Below, piece by piece: positions 1 to 11,900 of a stretch of 64,000 nt of DNA. The notes beneath the pieces were generated by a model, which was not told the DNA's origin, did not search any database, and saw only the letters and a list, made by a program, of their open reading frames with translations. The DNA is from Zygnema cylindricum (Eukaryota > Streptophyta > Zygnematophyceae > Zygnematales > Zygnemataceae). Numbering within the stretch: the first letter of the stretch is position 1; each line of letters opens with the position of its first letter. Position numbers and translations under genes: made by a program. The DNA lies in contig JBBHKE010000139.1 in NCBI GenBank assembly GCA_037447655.1, forward strand, positions 47,791-111,790, read 5' to 3'.

Positions 1-37
1 TCTCCCCCCTCCCTCACCTCTCTCCTTCCTCCCGCAG

Positions 38-1055
38 GATTGGTGTGGCTCACGACGTCCTTGATTAAAATCATTCATAAAAGACGAGAAGCTCGTAGAA
101 TTCAACAATTATCGGAGCAAAACTCTTCCCTCTCTCCTGAATCCGTCCCTCTCATCAACTCCAACAACCCTCGGACCTCTCTATTTTCCGGACTTTATAA
201 TAAACTCCCGTCAGTTCTCCTAGGACAAAGAACACCAAGTTCGGCTCCCTCTAACGGAAACGCACCGGAAACAGTAGCTCCTATTCCTGAATCGTGGGTT
301 TATTCCAGTGATACTCCAAGAACCTGGGCTTCTATCTATACTCCAAGTACGGAGGGAGCTCCGGCAGAGACGGAGAGGGAGAGGGAGAGGGATGTGGAGC
401 CATCTGCTCCTCCGATCGGGGTTATGGGCTCGGTTTACGAAGGGATAGTCGTAGAAGGGCATCCGGGAGAGGAGAAGGCGTATTGGGAAGAGGGGAGGAA
501 AGGGGAGGAGAGAGAAGGAGACGTATGTGCGATTTGTATGGATGCGAAGAAGGATTCCATTCTTGTGGATTGTGGGCATCGGGCAACCTGTTTTTCATGT
601 GGAAATATGTAAGTTATACTCTCTCTCTCTCTCTCCCTCTCCCTCTTCCTCTCCCCTCTTCTCTTATCTCCCTTTCTCTCCCACTCCCTCTCCCCCTCGG
701 CCTCCCTTTTAACCTCCCTTCCACCCTCTCCCTCCTCCTTTTCCCTCTCCCTCCTCCTTTTCCCTCTTCCTCCTCCCTTTCCCTCTTCCTCTCCGTCCCC
801 CCTCCCTGTTTCCCTCCCACTCCCTCTCTCCGGCTCCTGCACCCTCTCTCCCTCCCCTTCTCCACTCTCTCTCTCCCTCTCCCCCCCTTTCCCCCCCTCC
901 CCCTCCGCCCTCCTCTCACATTCTGTTTCCTTCCCTTCCCTCCTTTCCCCCCCACTTTCTCTCTCCTTCCTTGCAGGTTGATGAAAGCAAATCCTTCCAT
1001 TTGCCCGATTTGTCGAAAAGGAATTCGACAAGTAATTAAAATTTTCGATGCGTAA
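38..1055 (+). CDS. C-terminal part of a RING-finger E3 ubiquitin ligase (gene runs off the left edge)
   Basis: Two exons are visible, 38-608 and 977-1055. A splice acceptor (cccgcag) ends at 37, so the 5' part lies outside the window. The second intron starts gtaagt at 609 and ends ttgcag at 976. About 215 residues are visible. They begin with a hydrophobic stretch followed by basic residues (KIIHKRREARR), resembling the end of a membrane segment, then a Ser/Pro-rich linker, then a C-terminal C3HC4 RING. In the visible part the zinc ligands are C163, C166, C178, H180, C184, C187, C199 and C202; the intron splits the RING between C187 and C199. A RING at the extreme C-terminus after a membrane anchor resembles plant APD or MUL1/SP1-type ligases, which pass ubiquitin from an E2 to a substrate at a membrane. 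The subfamily is a guess; the RING is clear. Confidence 0.85.
609..976 (+). repeat. CT-rich low-complexity intron of the RING gene
   Basis: The intron is almost wholly C and T from about 620 to the acceptor. It yields long meaningless ORFs on both strands (Ser/Pro/Leu or Arg/Glu/Gly). The splice sites are canonical. Confidence 0.9.
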
Positions 1056-1850
1056 TTTTTTTCTATATTTGTAAAAAGCAAAAAGGATTTGAGCTTCCTT
1101 TCTTTCTTTTCCTTGGTCAGAAAGTTGTTTAAATAGGAAAAAGACGAAAATACAAATTCTGTACATCGTTGTAGTTTGGTCGAAATGTATTCCTTTTTCA
1201 AAAACTTGATCTTTAGTTTGTCCTTTCTGCTCTAATTGCGTTAACTGAAAAAAAAAGTAAAAAAAAAAGGTTGTATTCTACTAGGGAAAGTTTTTCTTTC
1301 AGGTTCTTTCTGGTATTTTTGTTTTCAAAATTTTAGTTGAGAATCTTTATGTTTCGGTTATTTGGGCAAGAAAAAGCAAGATACTGATTCTAAATTTTAC
1401 GGAGAGGATAGTTTTTGAGCTCTTAACAAGATGTCTTTTTTTTTTACTTGTTTGGTTATGCCATATCTTGTATGTTTAAATAAAGAATGTAAGGCTTTTT
1501 TTTTTGACAGGAGTTTTCTGATGGATGAGCCTCGATCCGCAATCCTTGTTTACTTTGTGTTGGTTGGTTTGTTTGTTTTTTTTTTCTTCTCTTGTTTTGT
1601 TGTTTTTCCTTTTTTTTCACTTTTTTTTTTTTCGTTGTTTCAAAGACGTATGTGTAGAACACTTTGAGTACAGCGTAGGAACATAAAAAAATTGTTAGGT
1701 GAAGTATTTAGATGCTGGTAGTAAGTCTAGAACAACACTTGAAACCGGGATCTGGTGGTATTTGTGAAGCTGTGCAGCGAAATCAATAGACAGACAGCCC
1801 TAGTGGAATATATTTTAGTTTCTACTTTTGAATGGCATCGTTGTATCAGA
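1056..1850. other. 3' flank of the RING gene, no gene seen
   Basis: AT-rich, with many T homopolymers near 1430-1640. Presumably 3' UTR and intergenic spacer; no credible coding potential. Confidence 0.6.
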
Positions 1851-2402
1851 GTCCTAATTGTGGTTCAAATGTACCAATTGTGTTCAAGTGCCCCAATTGT
1901 GGTTCGAATGTCCCAAATGTGGTTTGAATGCCCTAACTGTAGTTCAAATGTCCTAATTGTGGTTCGAATGTCCAAATTGTGGTTCAAATTTCCTATTTGT
2001 GGTTCCAATGTCCCAATTGTGGTTCGACTAATGTGGTTCGAATGCCCTAGCTGTGGTTCAAGTGTCCTAATTGTGGTTCGAATGTCGAAATTGTGGTTCG
2101 AATGTCTTATTTGTGGTTCGAATGTCCTAATTGTTGTTCGAATGTCCTAATTGTGGTTTGAATTTCCACATTGTGGTTCGAATGTCCCAATTGTGGTTCA
2201 AATGTCCTTATGTGGTTCAAATGTCCTTATGTGGTTCAAATGTCCCAATTGTGGTTCAAATGTCCTAATTGTGGTTCGAATGTCCTAATTGTGGTTCGAA
2301 TGTCCTAATTGTGGTTCGAATGTCCTAATTGTGGTTCGAATGTCCTAATTGTAGTTCGAATGTCCTAATTGTGGTTCGAATGTCCTAATTGTGGTTGGAA
2401 TG
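1851..2402. repeat. 20-bp minisatellite, roughly 27 units
   Basis: A 20-bp unit close to TCCTAATTGTGGTTCGAATG is repeated head to tail with scattered substitutions and a few short indels. Units are most uniform towards the right end (about 2255-2395) and more diverged to the left. It lies between the RING gene and the start of the rhamnogalacturonan lyase gene. Confidence 0.92.
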
Positions 2403-2942
2403 CAATACGATAAGATATTTCCGGATGTAGTCTTACGTGGCATACATGTGAGCACATACTTGTAACTGCACTGCATATTTGTAACGACAAATTTCAGAGC
2501 AGTATACTCATTTTCCTAAATTGCATACCAAAAGCTATATCAAGTTAAGAAACGTCGGCACGTGAAAAACGGTCAGACCAGTTGTAAACGGTCGAGCCAC
2601 GTTTCCAGCCGGCCAACCCGCGGTTAGCCGGATTTCATATGCAATACCGAATTTCGAATACATGTTCTTTACATACGATATTTGTACGACTGTATCGCTG
2701 TACGGCGTCCATGTGGGCTTTACAATATTGAAAAACGGCCAATACCGCCTCACGCCTGAAAGGTGGCGCAGCGACAATAAAATACGCCGAGCGGGCCGAC
2801 TGACAGAGCCTTTACAAATCGGTGATTCTGGGCCGTCGATCTTCCAGCAAACCTTTTCGGCGCGCGCTCCATTTGCCCGTCTCATTTGCATTAAATATGG
2901 ATGCAAAGTTTCTACTATCACCGGTCATCTGAGAGCAAGAAA
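2403..2942 (+). promoter_or_regulatory. Upstream region of the rhamnogalacturonan lyase gene
   Basis: The span between the minisatellite and the ATG at 2943 is richer in GC from about 2560 to 2900 than the flanks, as expected of a promoter or 5' UTR. I see no clear TATA box. Assignment rests on position only. Confidence 0.3.
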
Positions 2943-5900
2943 ATGGCTATCGCCGGCAAGTTGTTGCTGACTTTGACGGCCGTTTTGCTGTTCGTTCGTT
3001 TGGGAGAAACTGCCGGCGGCAATAATAGTGAACCAGAACCCAGGGATAGGAATGTTTTGGAGGGTTCAGGAGAGGTGAAAGGTTCTGATTTATTCCTCCA
3101 GGAATCGTCCAGCGATATAGTGTTGGGCAACAGCAAGGTGAAGGTAAGAGGAGAGAGAGAAGAAAAAATCTAGTGTTTTTGGATTCAGTCATTATGCAAA
3201 TAAATAGGGAAAGCTTGTATGGTAACTTGATAAGCAACTCGGGTAAAGGAAGGAAGAAAGTCAGGATTTTGTCCGGTCATTTCTTAAGGTTTGTTAAAAT
3301 ATGTATATAAGGCTTATACACTTAGCAGTTCAGGTGAAAGATAGAAAAAAAAATCCATTTTGTTCTCCAGTCGATTCGTAGATATGTAAACAAATTATGG
3401 AAAAGTTGTGAAGTAAACAGCTCAGCAGATTACAGGTAACAATGTAATGGGTTTTCTAGGGTATTTTAAGATTGTAAGAGGGTTTTTAAGAATCTTTCTT
3501 TGCTTTGTGGCTTAGTTTAGGTCACTCTTGCTCGAACCGGATTCGTTCTCGGGATCACGTACGCTGGAGTTGACAACTTGCTGATAAACGACAAGGACAA
3601 TAATAAATATGCTGTCACCCGTGACCAAAAGTCACGAACTCCTATGCTGGATGGACAACCGCTTACAGATGATGATCTCCGTGTAAAGTCATTTCAACTA
3701 CTTAAACTCATTTTTGGACTTTGGACCATCGCCATTAGTGTTGATAACAATAATGACGATTCTTGTCCGAAAATCATAAAAAAGTGCTAACAACATTATT
3801 TAGTGGAGTGGCCTTAAATTGGCCACATCATTTTCCCCTAAATTATTATTATTTATTCTAATTTTGCGTGAACAGTAATAAGTTGATAATTCCCTTGGAG
3901 TAATAGTGATGGACAGTGTAATTTTGTGTCTAATTTGTATTTTCCGTGGCTATTACTGTAGTTTTTTGTCAATATTTGATGAAAGGTTACGTTGACTTAA
4001 GCCCTGTTCTTTATTTGTTACATGAGGTGTTGTAGTTTGACCTAATTTTCTTTCCCTGGAGCTGGTTCAGTCCGTGCAGATGAGTGTGTGTAATGTCCCT
4101 AAAGAAGTAAAGATCCCGTTAAAGAACAGTGTAGTTTTTAGTTTTCCCTTCAAAAATGGTTGGAAGATTCATTCATCCTTCTCAAATTATTCTCAAATTA
4201 TTCTCAAATTAATCGAATAGTAAAGGCTAATCACTAATTGGGAAGTGCGTGTGCTTACACTTTTCCTAGAAAGTCCATTTGTCGGAAATGCATTATCCGT
4301 ACGGTTTCAATTTTTTATGCCTTTTCGATAGATTTCTGTTTCAAGCCTAGTGGAAGGTTTTGTCAATTATACGATTTTTCTTTTAACCTTACTTAGTATT
4401 TAGTCTTATTGCTTAAAGGTCAATAGAGCTGGAAGTTTTTGGCTTTTCAGTTTTTTCCATCCATCTCCATCTCTGGCTTCGCTGAGTGTCATTACATCAC
4501 ATTATTGGGAAAATTGATAAACTTGCAAAATGTATCGATAGAATTGTCTCAAATGACTAAATTTTTTCCTTTTTTATTTTTTCCCGCCATCTACAACTAT
4601 ATTTGCCGGCCATTTTCAACTCTTACTCGAGTCTTTTCTTTAAAGAAAGACGCCCTCTAAATATATCGGAAATTTACAAGTTTCCATCTTGCATAATTTT
4701 ATTAAAATTCAATTTGATGACGACTTTAAGGGGGTCATTCAAAATTTTAGAATACTTGGAAAAAGGAGGGGATAAAAAAAAGGGGGGGGGGGGGGTGGCA
4801 AAAAATGAGCTGAAAGAAATAGATGGGAGAGAAGCTTATGAGAATATGTATTCACAGATTGTTTCAATGTGTATTTTACAGAGGATAGAGTATTCGAGCT
4901 CAGGATCTATTACCAATCGAGGGTATTGGGATGTCAACTATGTAACAAATGGATCTAGTGAAAGAGAGGGCAAGAGAGATGTGCTTCAATTTACTTCTTT
5001 CCGGAGAATCTCAAGTCTATCCAATCAGGTAAATTTTTTCCAATTATGTGAATTATGCCATTTTTGTCAAATTATGTCTAATTATGTCTATTAGGTCAAT
5101 TTATACCAAATCATGTAAATTACGTAAATTATGTCAAAGTATGTTAGTTTTGTCAATTATGTCACCCAATAATGTCACCAATTATGTCAATTATATGAGT
5201 TATTTTGAAAATTTTGCCAAATTATGTCAATTATGTCAAATTCGTTAATAACACTAATTTGATGTAGGTTTTTATCTGGCCCCTGGAGCCCCGCCCTATG
5301 TAACTCTTAATGCTAATATTGATTCAAGGTGTACTTTGATTGGTAAACTAGTGTGAGCGATTTTAACTTTCTAGATTTTGTCTCCATGCCCTTTAATACA
5401 TAATTTCCAAACACATAACTTTTTTTTTGCATTCATAAAATAAAATCCACCTGATCTTTTCTTTCGTCATACTACCTTAAGAAAGATGTCATAGAGATCA
5501 GTTTTAGCAAACTTAAGACTGGAAAATGAGTGCATTAGGAATCAAGCCTCGACATGAAAATATCACATGCTGTTTAAATTTTTATTTTCTTAAACCAGAA
5601 AGTGCTTGAAGTTGCGTTCCTACAACCCTATGTATCGGGATCGGTCCCTCTCGATTTTGAGCTTCGTCTGGTCCTCAAAGCTGGGGAGTCAGGTTTCTAC
5701 TACTACCTTGTCACGTCACACAATGCAAGGTATTTATTCTGTCCCTTATGTTCTTCTATATATGTTTCTTCTATATATGTATGTATATGTATGTAATAGT
5801 TACATGTCCTTCTCGATGATAATTTGCGATAATACATCGATAACGGATGGAGAACACATCGATTTTATGTTTTTTTATGTTCTTCGATTTTGGCTTAGTG

Positions 5901-8900
5901 TTGAAAAGTCCTCAAGCTTCCATTGTAGATAAGTGAGAGGATAAAATTTTGTTAATGAGAATGGCACAAAAAAGAGAGATATAGTTGGTTCTTAGTCCTG
6001 AAAAGGAAACTGAGCCCTTTTGTTTTAACGGACGACGGATTTGATATTTCTTACTGTTAATTGTAAATGCTCACCGAAAAAGACAGTTTGTACATGATGC
6101 TGCTCATACGAAAAGTTCTCCGTCTTATTCCTCTCCCTTTCCCTCTCCCTCTCCCTCTCTCTCTCCCTCTCCCTCTCCCTCTCTCTTTTATTTTGTTTTT
6201 CCCTCTCCCTCTCCCACTCTCACTCCCACTCTCACTCCCTCCTATTATCCCTCGCCCTCGCCCTCTCCCTCTCCCTCTCCCTCTCTCCTATTTTCTCTTG
6301 TTTCTCCCTCTCCCTCTCCCTCTCTCCCTCTCTTTTCTGCCCCCCAGCATGCCTGCGGCAAAAATCGTTCAGCTGCGTCTCGTTTTCAAACTGAATCCGC
6401 GAATCTTTACCTATGCGGCGATTGCAGGGGACATGCAAGTAAAAGGTGGGAGTGAGGGAGGGAGGGAGGGGAGAGAGGGAGAGGGAGGGAGGGAGGGGAG
6501 AGAGGGTAGGACGGGAGAGGAGAGAGGGAGAGGGAGGGTGGGATTTTTACCTATACCGTACATGCAGAGAATCCTACGAGAGAGGATAATATAAGTCGAA
6601 AAGAGAATGAAAGGCGAGGGGGGCGAGAGAGAGGGAAGGAGAGGGGGGGAGGGAGGGTGGTAATCTCTATCATTTTCTCCTGAGACCTGGTACACCCACT
6701 TTATTGTCAAATATTTTACATTTTTTATGTGAAAGAGGATACGTATGTCTTTTTGGTTTATGTAGAGGGAAATATCGACTATGTCGAATCATACAAGTCC
6801 TCTAATGTTTTTGGAAAATATTTGTTCCTTTTTGATAAACCACATTTTTACGAAACATTTTATGTAAAATAGAGGGAAATGCCGTCTATGTCGGACCGTA
6901 CGAGTCCTCGAAGCAATGATACGGAAGTCGAAGAAGCCCGTATTTTAACAAATCCGGAACGAAAGATATTCGCCGGATCGGTGGACGATAAGTACCATTT
7001 TGCACTTGTAAGAGTCTTGGTCTACGAAAAAAATTTCTTCAAAACCCTAAACGAAACCTTTAAAATTTTGATTCAACAAAACACGTAAAAATCCTAACAT
7101 TCCTTAAAACAGTCTATTCAACGGAAAAAGCCTTCAAAAATCTAAAAATTCTGAAACAACTTGGCAGAGATTTACACTATTCAACAAACCCTTAGAAAAC
7201 CTAGCCTAAAAAACCCTTAAGCCCTTAAAAACCGCAAGAGACCCTAAGAAAAATCCTAGGAAACCAAGTACAATTGAAGGGGTATTCTGGAAAGCCACTC
7301 AACATCTTATTTCGTCACTTGAGAATTCATGCCACGTCAACATGGATATTAATGTCATTCAAATTTTGCAACTTTTCTTCTTTTTCCTTAGACCAAAGGA
7401 AAGACATAGAATGAAACATAAATGTTTATAACTTATTTTTTTCAAAAAAATTGAACTTGCAGGAAAGTCAAAGCAATAAAGTTCATGGTTGGATTACCAA
7501 CACATCAAATTCAATTGGTTTTTGGTTAATTTCACCCCAAAAAACAGAATATGTGGGAGGAGGACCCACAAAACAAGAACTTACATTACATTGTGGTCCT
7601 ATCCTTCTCCAAATGCTTCATGGAGGACATTATGGAACTCCGGAAATTGACCTAAAAAAAGATTGGGAAAAAGTTTTTGGCCCATTTTTTGTATATCTCA
7701 ATCAGGGAAGCGGACATACTTCAACAGTAAGTTGACAGTGAGCGTTTATGTTGCTACTATTTGACCCCTCCCTCCCTCCCTCCCTCCCTTCGTTCCTTCG
7801 TTACTTCCTCCCTTCCTTTCTCTCTTCCTTCCTCGCTTTCTCCCTGCCTCCCTCCCGCCCTACCTCCAGCTCTTACTCCTCCAGCTCTTACTCCTCCCTC
7901 CCTCTCGCTGACCCTTTTATACTTTTGAGAAGTATTGTGTTCCTAATTTTACGAGCCTTCCCCCTTCCACCCCTCCTCCCCTCCCCCACTCCCGCCCCTT
8001 TGAAATTTTGTGAAACTTTCCTTCCTACTTTTTACAGTCTCCCTCCTTCCCTCCCTCCCTCCCTCCTTCCTTCCTTCCCTCTCTCCCTTCCTCCTCCCTT
8101 TGGACCTTTTTTGAACTGTTATATTCCTAGTTTCTTACGACCCTCCCTCCCTCTCTCCATTTTGGGCTTTTGTGAACTTTCCATTTCCTACTTTTTACAA
8201 CATCCCTCCTTCCCTCCCGCCCTCCCTTTTGAACTTTTTTGAACGGTTGTAATCCTACATACTTACGGCACTCCCTCCCTCCCTCCATTTTGAACTTGTG
8301 TATTTCTACTTTTTGCAACCGTTTGTGTGGTCCTCCATTTCTTAATGTGACCTCTTCAAACTTAAATTATCTATACTTTTCCAGTAAAACGTATGATTTA
8401 GTGCGAAGATAACCTAGTCTCAAAGATTATCCCAAAAAAAAAATGGTGAACTATTACTAGAAAAAACACAATCATACACTTTTTGACAAAATCCACATTA
8501 ATTAACAAGGTCGAAAAAAATACTTTAGTGGAAAATTTTTCACTTGTCCCACTGACTTAGAGTTTTTATTCAAACATAATAATACTAATAGAAACCCCAA
8601 GAAATTCTTTTTTCTCCTCACATAGAGTGTTAAGTCAATACTCAAACCCACAAAACCTCATCCATAATTGTACAAATCCTAACGACATCCCATTTTTCGC
8701 CATCCTCAACCTCTCCCTCTCCTTCTCCCTCTCCTTCTCCCTCTCCTTCTCCCTCTCCCTCCCACTCTCCCTCCCCCTCTCCTTCCTCTCCCTCTCCCTC
8801 TCCTCCTCCCTCTCCCTCTCCTCCCACTCTCTCCCACTCCCTCTTCCCCCTCCCTCTCCCTCCTCCAACTCCCCCTCCCCCTCCCCTCTTATCTCTCCCT

Positions 8901-11900
8901 CTCCCTCTCTTTGTCCTTTCTCTCCTCTCTCTCCCTCTCTCTCTTTATCCCTCTCTTCTCCCTCTCTCCCTCTCCTTCTGCCTCTCCTCTCACTCTCGTT
9001 ATCTCACTCTCTATTAACTCTCTCCCGCTTTTCCTCTTTATCTCTTCCTCTCTCTCTCCTTTCCCACTCTCTCCTCCGCTCTACTCCTATCTCCCTCTCT
9101 CCCTCTCTCTCCTTTTTTCTCCCCCTCCCCCTCTCCCCCATCTCTCGCCCTCACTTCCCAACTCTCCCCCCCCCTCCATTCCTCCCCCCTTCCTCTGCCT
9201 CTCCCTCTCCCCCTCCCCCTCCCCCTCCCCCCACTTCCTCTTCCTTGCCCTCCTCTTCCCCTCCCACCTCATTCTCCCTATCCCACTTCCCTTCCCCGTA
9301 CCAATTCCCCATCTCCTCCCCCTCCCCTTCCCACTTTCCTCTCTCTCCCCTTCCACTTTCTATTTCTCTCTCCCTCTCCCTTTTCCCTCCCCCCCCTCCC
9401 TCTCTCCCTCCCCCCATTCCCACCCCCCTTCCTTCCTTTCCCCCCTCCCCCCCTATCCCCTCCCCTCCCCTCCCCTACCCCTCCACCTCTCCCTACCCCT
9501 CCTCCCCTCCCCCTCCACCTCTCCCTACCCCTCCTCCCCTCCCCCTCCCCCTCCCCCCCCCCTTTCCCTCACCCCCCCACTCCTCCTCCCCTCCCCCTCC
9601 CCTCCCCTCCCATCCCCCTCCCCCTTACCCTCCCCCTCCCTCCCCCTCCCCCTCCCCCTCTCCTCCCCCTCACCCTCCCCTCCCCCTTCCCCTCCCCCTC
9701 CCTTCCCCCTCCCCCTCCCCCTCCCCTCCCTATCCCTCTCGCTCTCCCTCCCCACAGCCGGCTTCCTCCGGTCTTTGGGCGAATGCCGTTCTCCGTTCCG
9801 AAGCTGAGGATAAGGCTTGGCCGTACTCTTTTGTCTCTATTCCGGCATATATACCGGCCGGCCGTCGTGGAAAACTGAGCGGCCGTTTAACGGTGGCAGA
9901 GAAGCCGGTTTCGGCGGCAGGAATTGTCGGCGCGTGGCTGGGATTGGCCGCCGTGGGACGCGCGAATTCGTGGCAGTCGGAGGTCGCCGGGTATCAGGTA
10001 GGGAGGGAGGGAGGGAGGGAGGGAGGGAGGGAGGGAGGGAGGGAGGGAGGGAGGGAGGGGGGGAGGGAGGTATAAAGGAATAAAAGGATGAAAGGATGAA
10101 AGGATGAAGGTAAAAAGGATAAAATAATAAAAGAATGCAAGAACTTGGGCTTGATAGGTTGTTGTTGACCGACTCTATCAGACTTACTTTCTCTCTCTCT
10201 TTCTCTCTCTCTTCCTCCTCTGCCTCTCTCTCCCCCTCTTCAGGTTAGTCAGTTAATAAGAAAAAGAATAAAAGAATGAAAGAATTTGGGCTTTATAGGT
10301 TTTTTTTGACCTACTCTAACAGTTTTACTTTCCCTCTCACTTTCGCTCTCTCTATCTTTCACTACTCCTCTTCATCTCCGTCTCCCTCTCTCTCTGCCTC
10401 TCCCCTTTTGGATTGTGCCTTTTAGGGAAGCTTGTATTTTTAGGAAACTTGTCTTATATGGAGCTTCTCTTTTATGGCACTTGTCGTTCATGATTCTTAT
10501 CCTTTCGGATTGTTTTCTTCCATTGACAATATCTTTGCTTGAGTTTGTCTTTTATGGGATTGAGGGGATGAAAGAGAATTGGACAAAGGGGAAGGAGGTT
10601 GAGACTTGGTAATAGACAAGTGTATTTTGGCGTATTGCATAACTGTTCCAGAGTTAAATGTATTTGGGAATCTCTATTTGGCTTTTTGGCACCTCGAGTA
10701 AATGAACTGTTGAACTATTTTGAAGTCAAAAACATCTAATAGGATAATTTGAATATTTGAGGGAACATATGTGGTTGTCATAATACAAAGTTACAATTGT
10801 AGATGTCATATTAGATAGGGGAAATTTTTTTTTAGCACAATTGCATATCGTATTTTATTGCAACATATCGTATCGTACCGTATTTTCTTGTATTGTTTAT
10901 CGTATTTCGTATGTCGTCAATTCATCGATGTTTTCTTGCATTAGTTATTTATGGGACCTTGGTTTTTATTTGTGGATATAGTTATGATTGTTTTCACATT
11001 TGTACAGTTTTGGTGTAAAACGGACGAGATGGGAAATTTTTTAATTCCGAACATCATTGTAAGTAGTCAAACGCTTTACAAAAAACTCTAAAAAACCTTT
11101 AAAATCCTAAAACCCTAAAAAATCCTAAGGCACTCATTTAGTTAGACCTCTATGCAAAATGGTCATACCTTTTTTTTGGCTCTCAATCAACCTCAATTCT
11201 TTTCTTGTTTTTATTTTTTTTGTTTTTTTAAGTTTTTTATTTCTTAGACATGATATTTGTGAAGACGGGTATCTAGTAAGTTTAATTCTCAACTTCCATT
11301 TGTTATTATTTTTTTAAATAAATCTCAAACTAATGTAAAGTTTTGCATTCTCCTTTTTCTCGTTCTTTCCATTTTTTTCATTTTTCTAATGTTTTTTTTC
11401 ATTTTCTTCGTTGCTACTACTGTCAATCTTTTCACTTATCTAAAATTTTTTGTAAAACATTATATGTTGTTTTTTTTATTAGTGAAGTTAGAGCAATTAT
11501 TGCCACTTTGTTTAACTCTATTATTGGATATACTCATGTGAATATTGTCTAGTTGTGTTTAATTAAATAAGAAACTTTTCATAATTATTGTTATTATTGC
11601 AGCCTGGAACATACAACCTGTACGGATATTTACCTGGAGTATTGGGTAATTTCAAATACGGCAAAACTATTGTTATTTTAACAGGACAAGAAATCGCCTT
11701 AGGAAATATATCGTGGACTCCCCTCCGATATGGACCCACTTTGTGGGAAATAGGAATACCAGACAGGTCAGTATCATTATTTGCAATTCAGTATTATTAA
11801 TATCTTATCAAATGACATTATATGTTATTATCACAGTATTATAATTTGTAACTTTTTTAAACATTTTTAAGAACTATTATTGTTATAGTTATCATCCATC

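Noticed and set aside
435-1201. Minus-strand Arg/Glu/Gly-rich ORFs
   Set aside because: Shadow of the RING gene's CT intron and exons.
1851-2402. CRISPR-like array
   Set aside because: The repeats are contiguous 20-bp units with no unique spacers, in a eukaryotic intron-bearing region; an ordinary minisatellite.
2662-2970. 102-codon ORF overlapping the PL4 start
   Set aside because: Different frame from the signal-peptide ORF, no recognisable domain; likely promoter or 5' UTR.
6439-6600. Duplicate of the PL4 exon 5 end at about 6541-6566
   Set aside because: tttttacctatacc...catgcag resembles the exon 5 end, but the donor is not kept and the match is short; too weak to add to the splice-duplication list.
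8627-10075. A 482-codon plus-strand ORF, Ser/Pro/Leu-rich
   Set aside because: It is read-through of the CT tract into PL4 exon 8 in the right frame; only 9758-9997 is coding. The rest is low-complexity intron.
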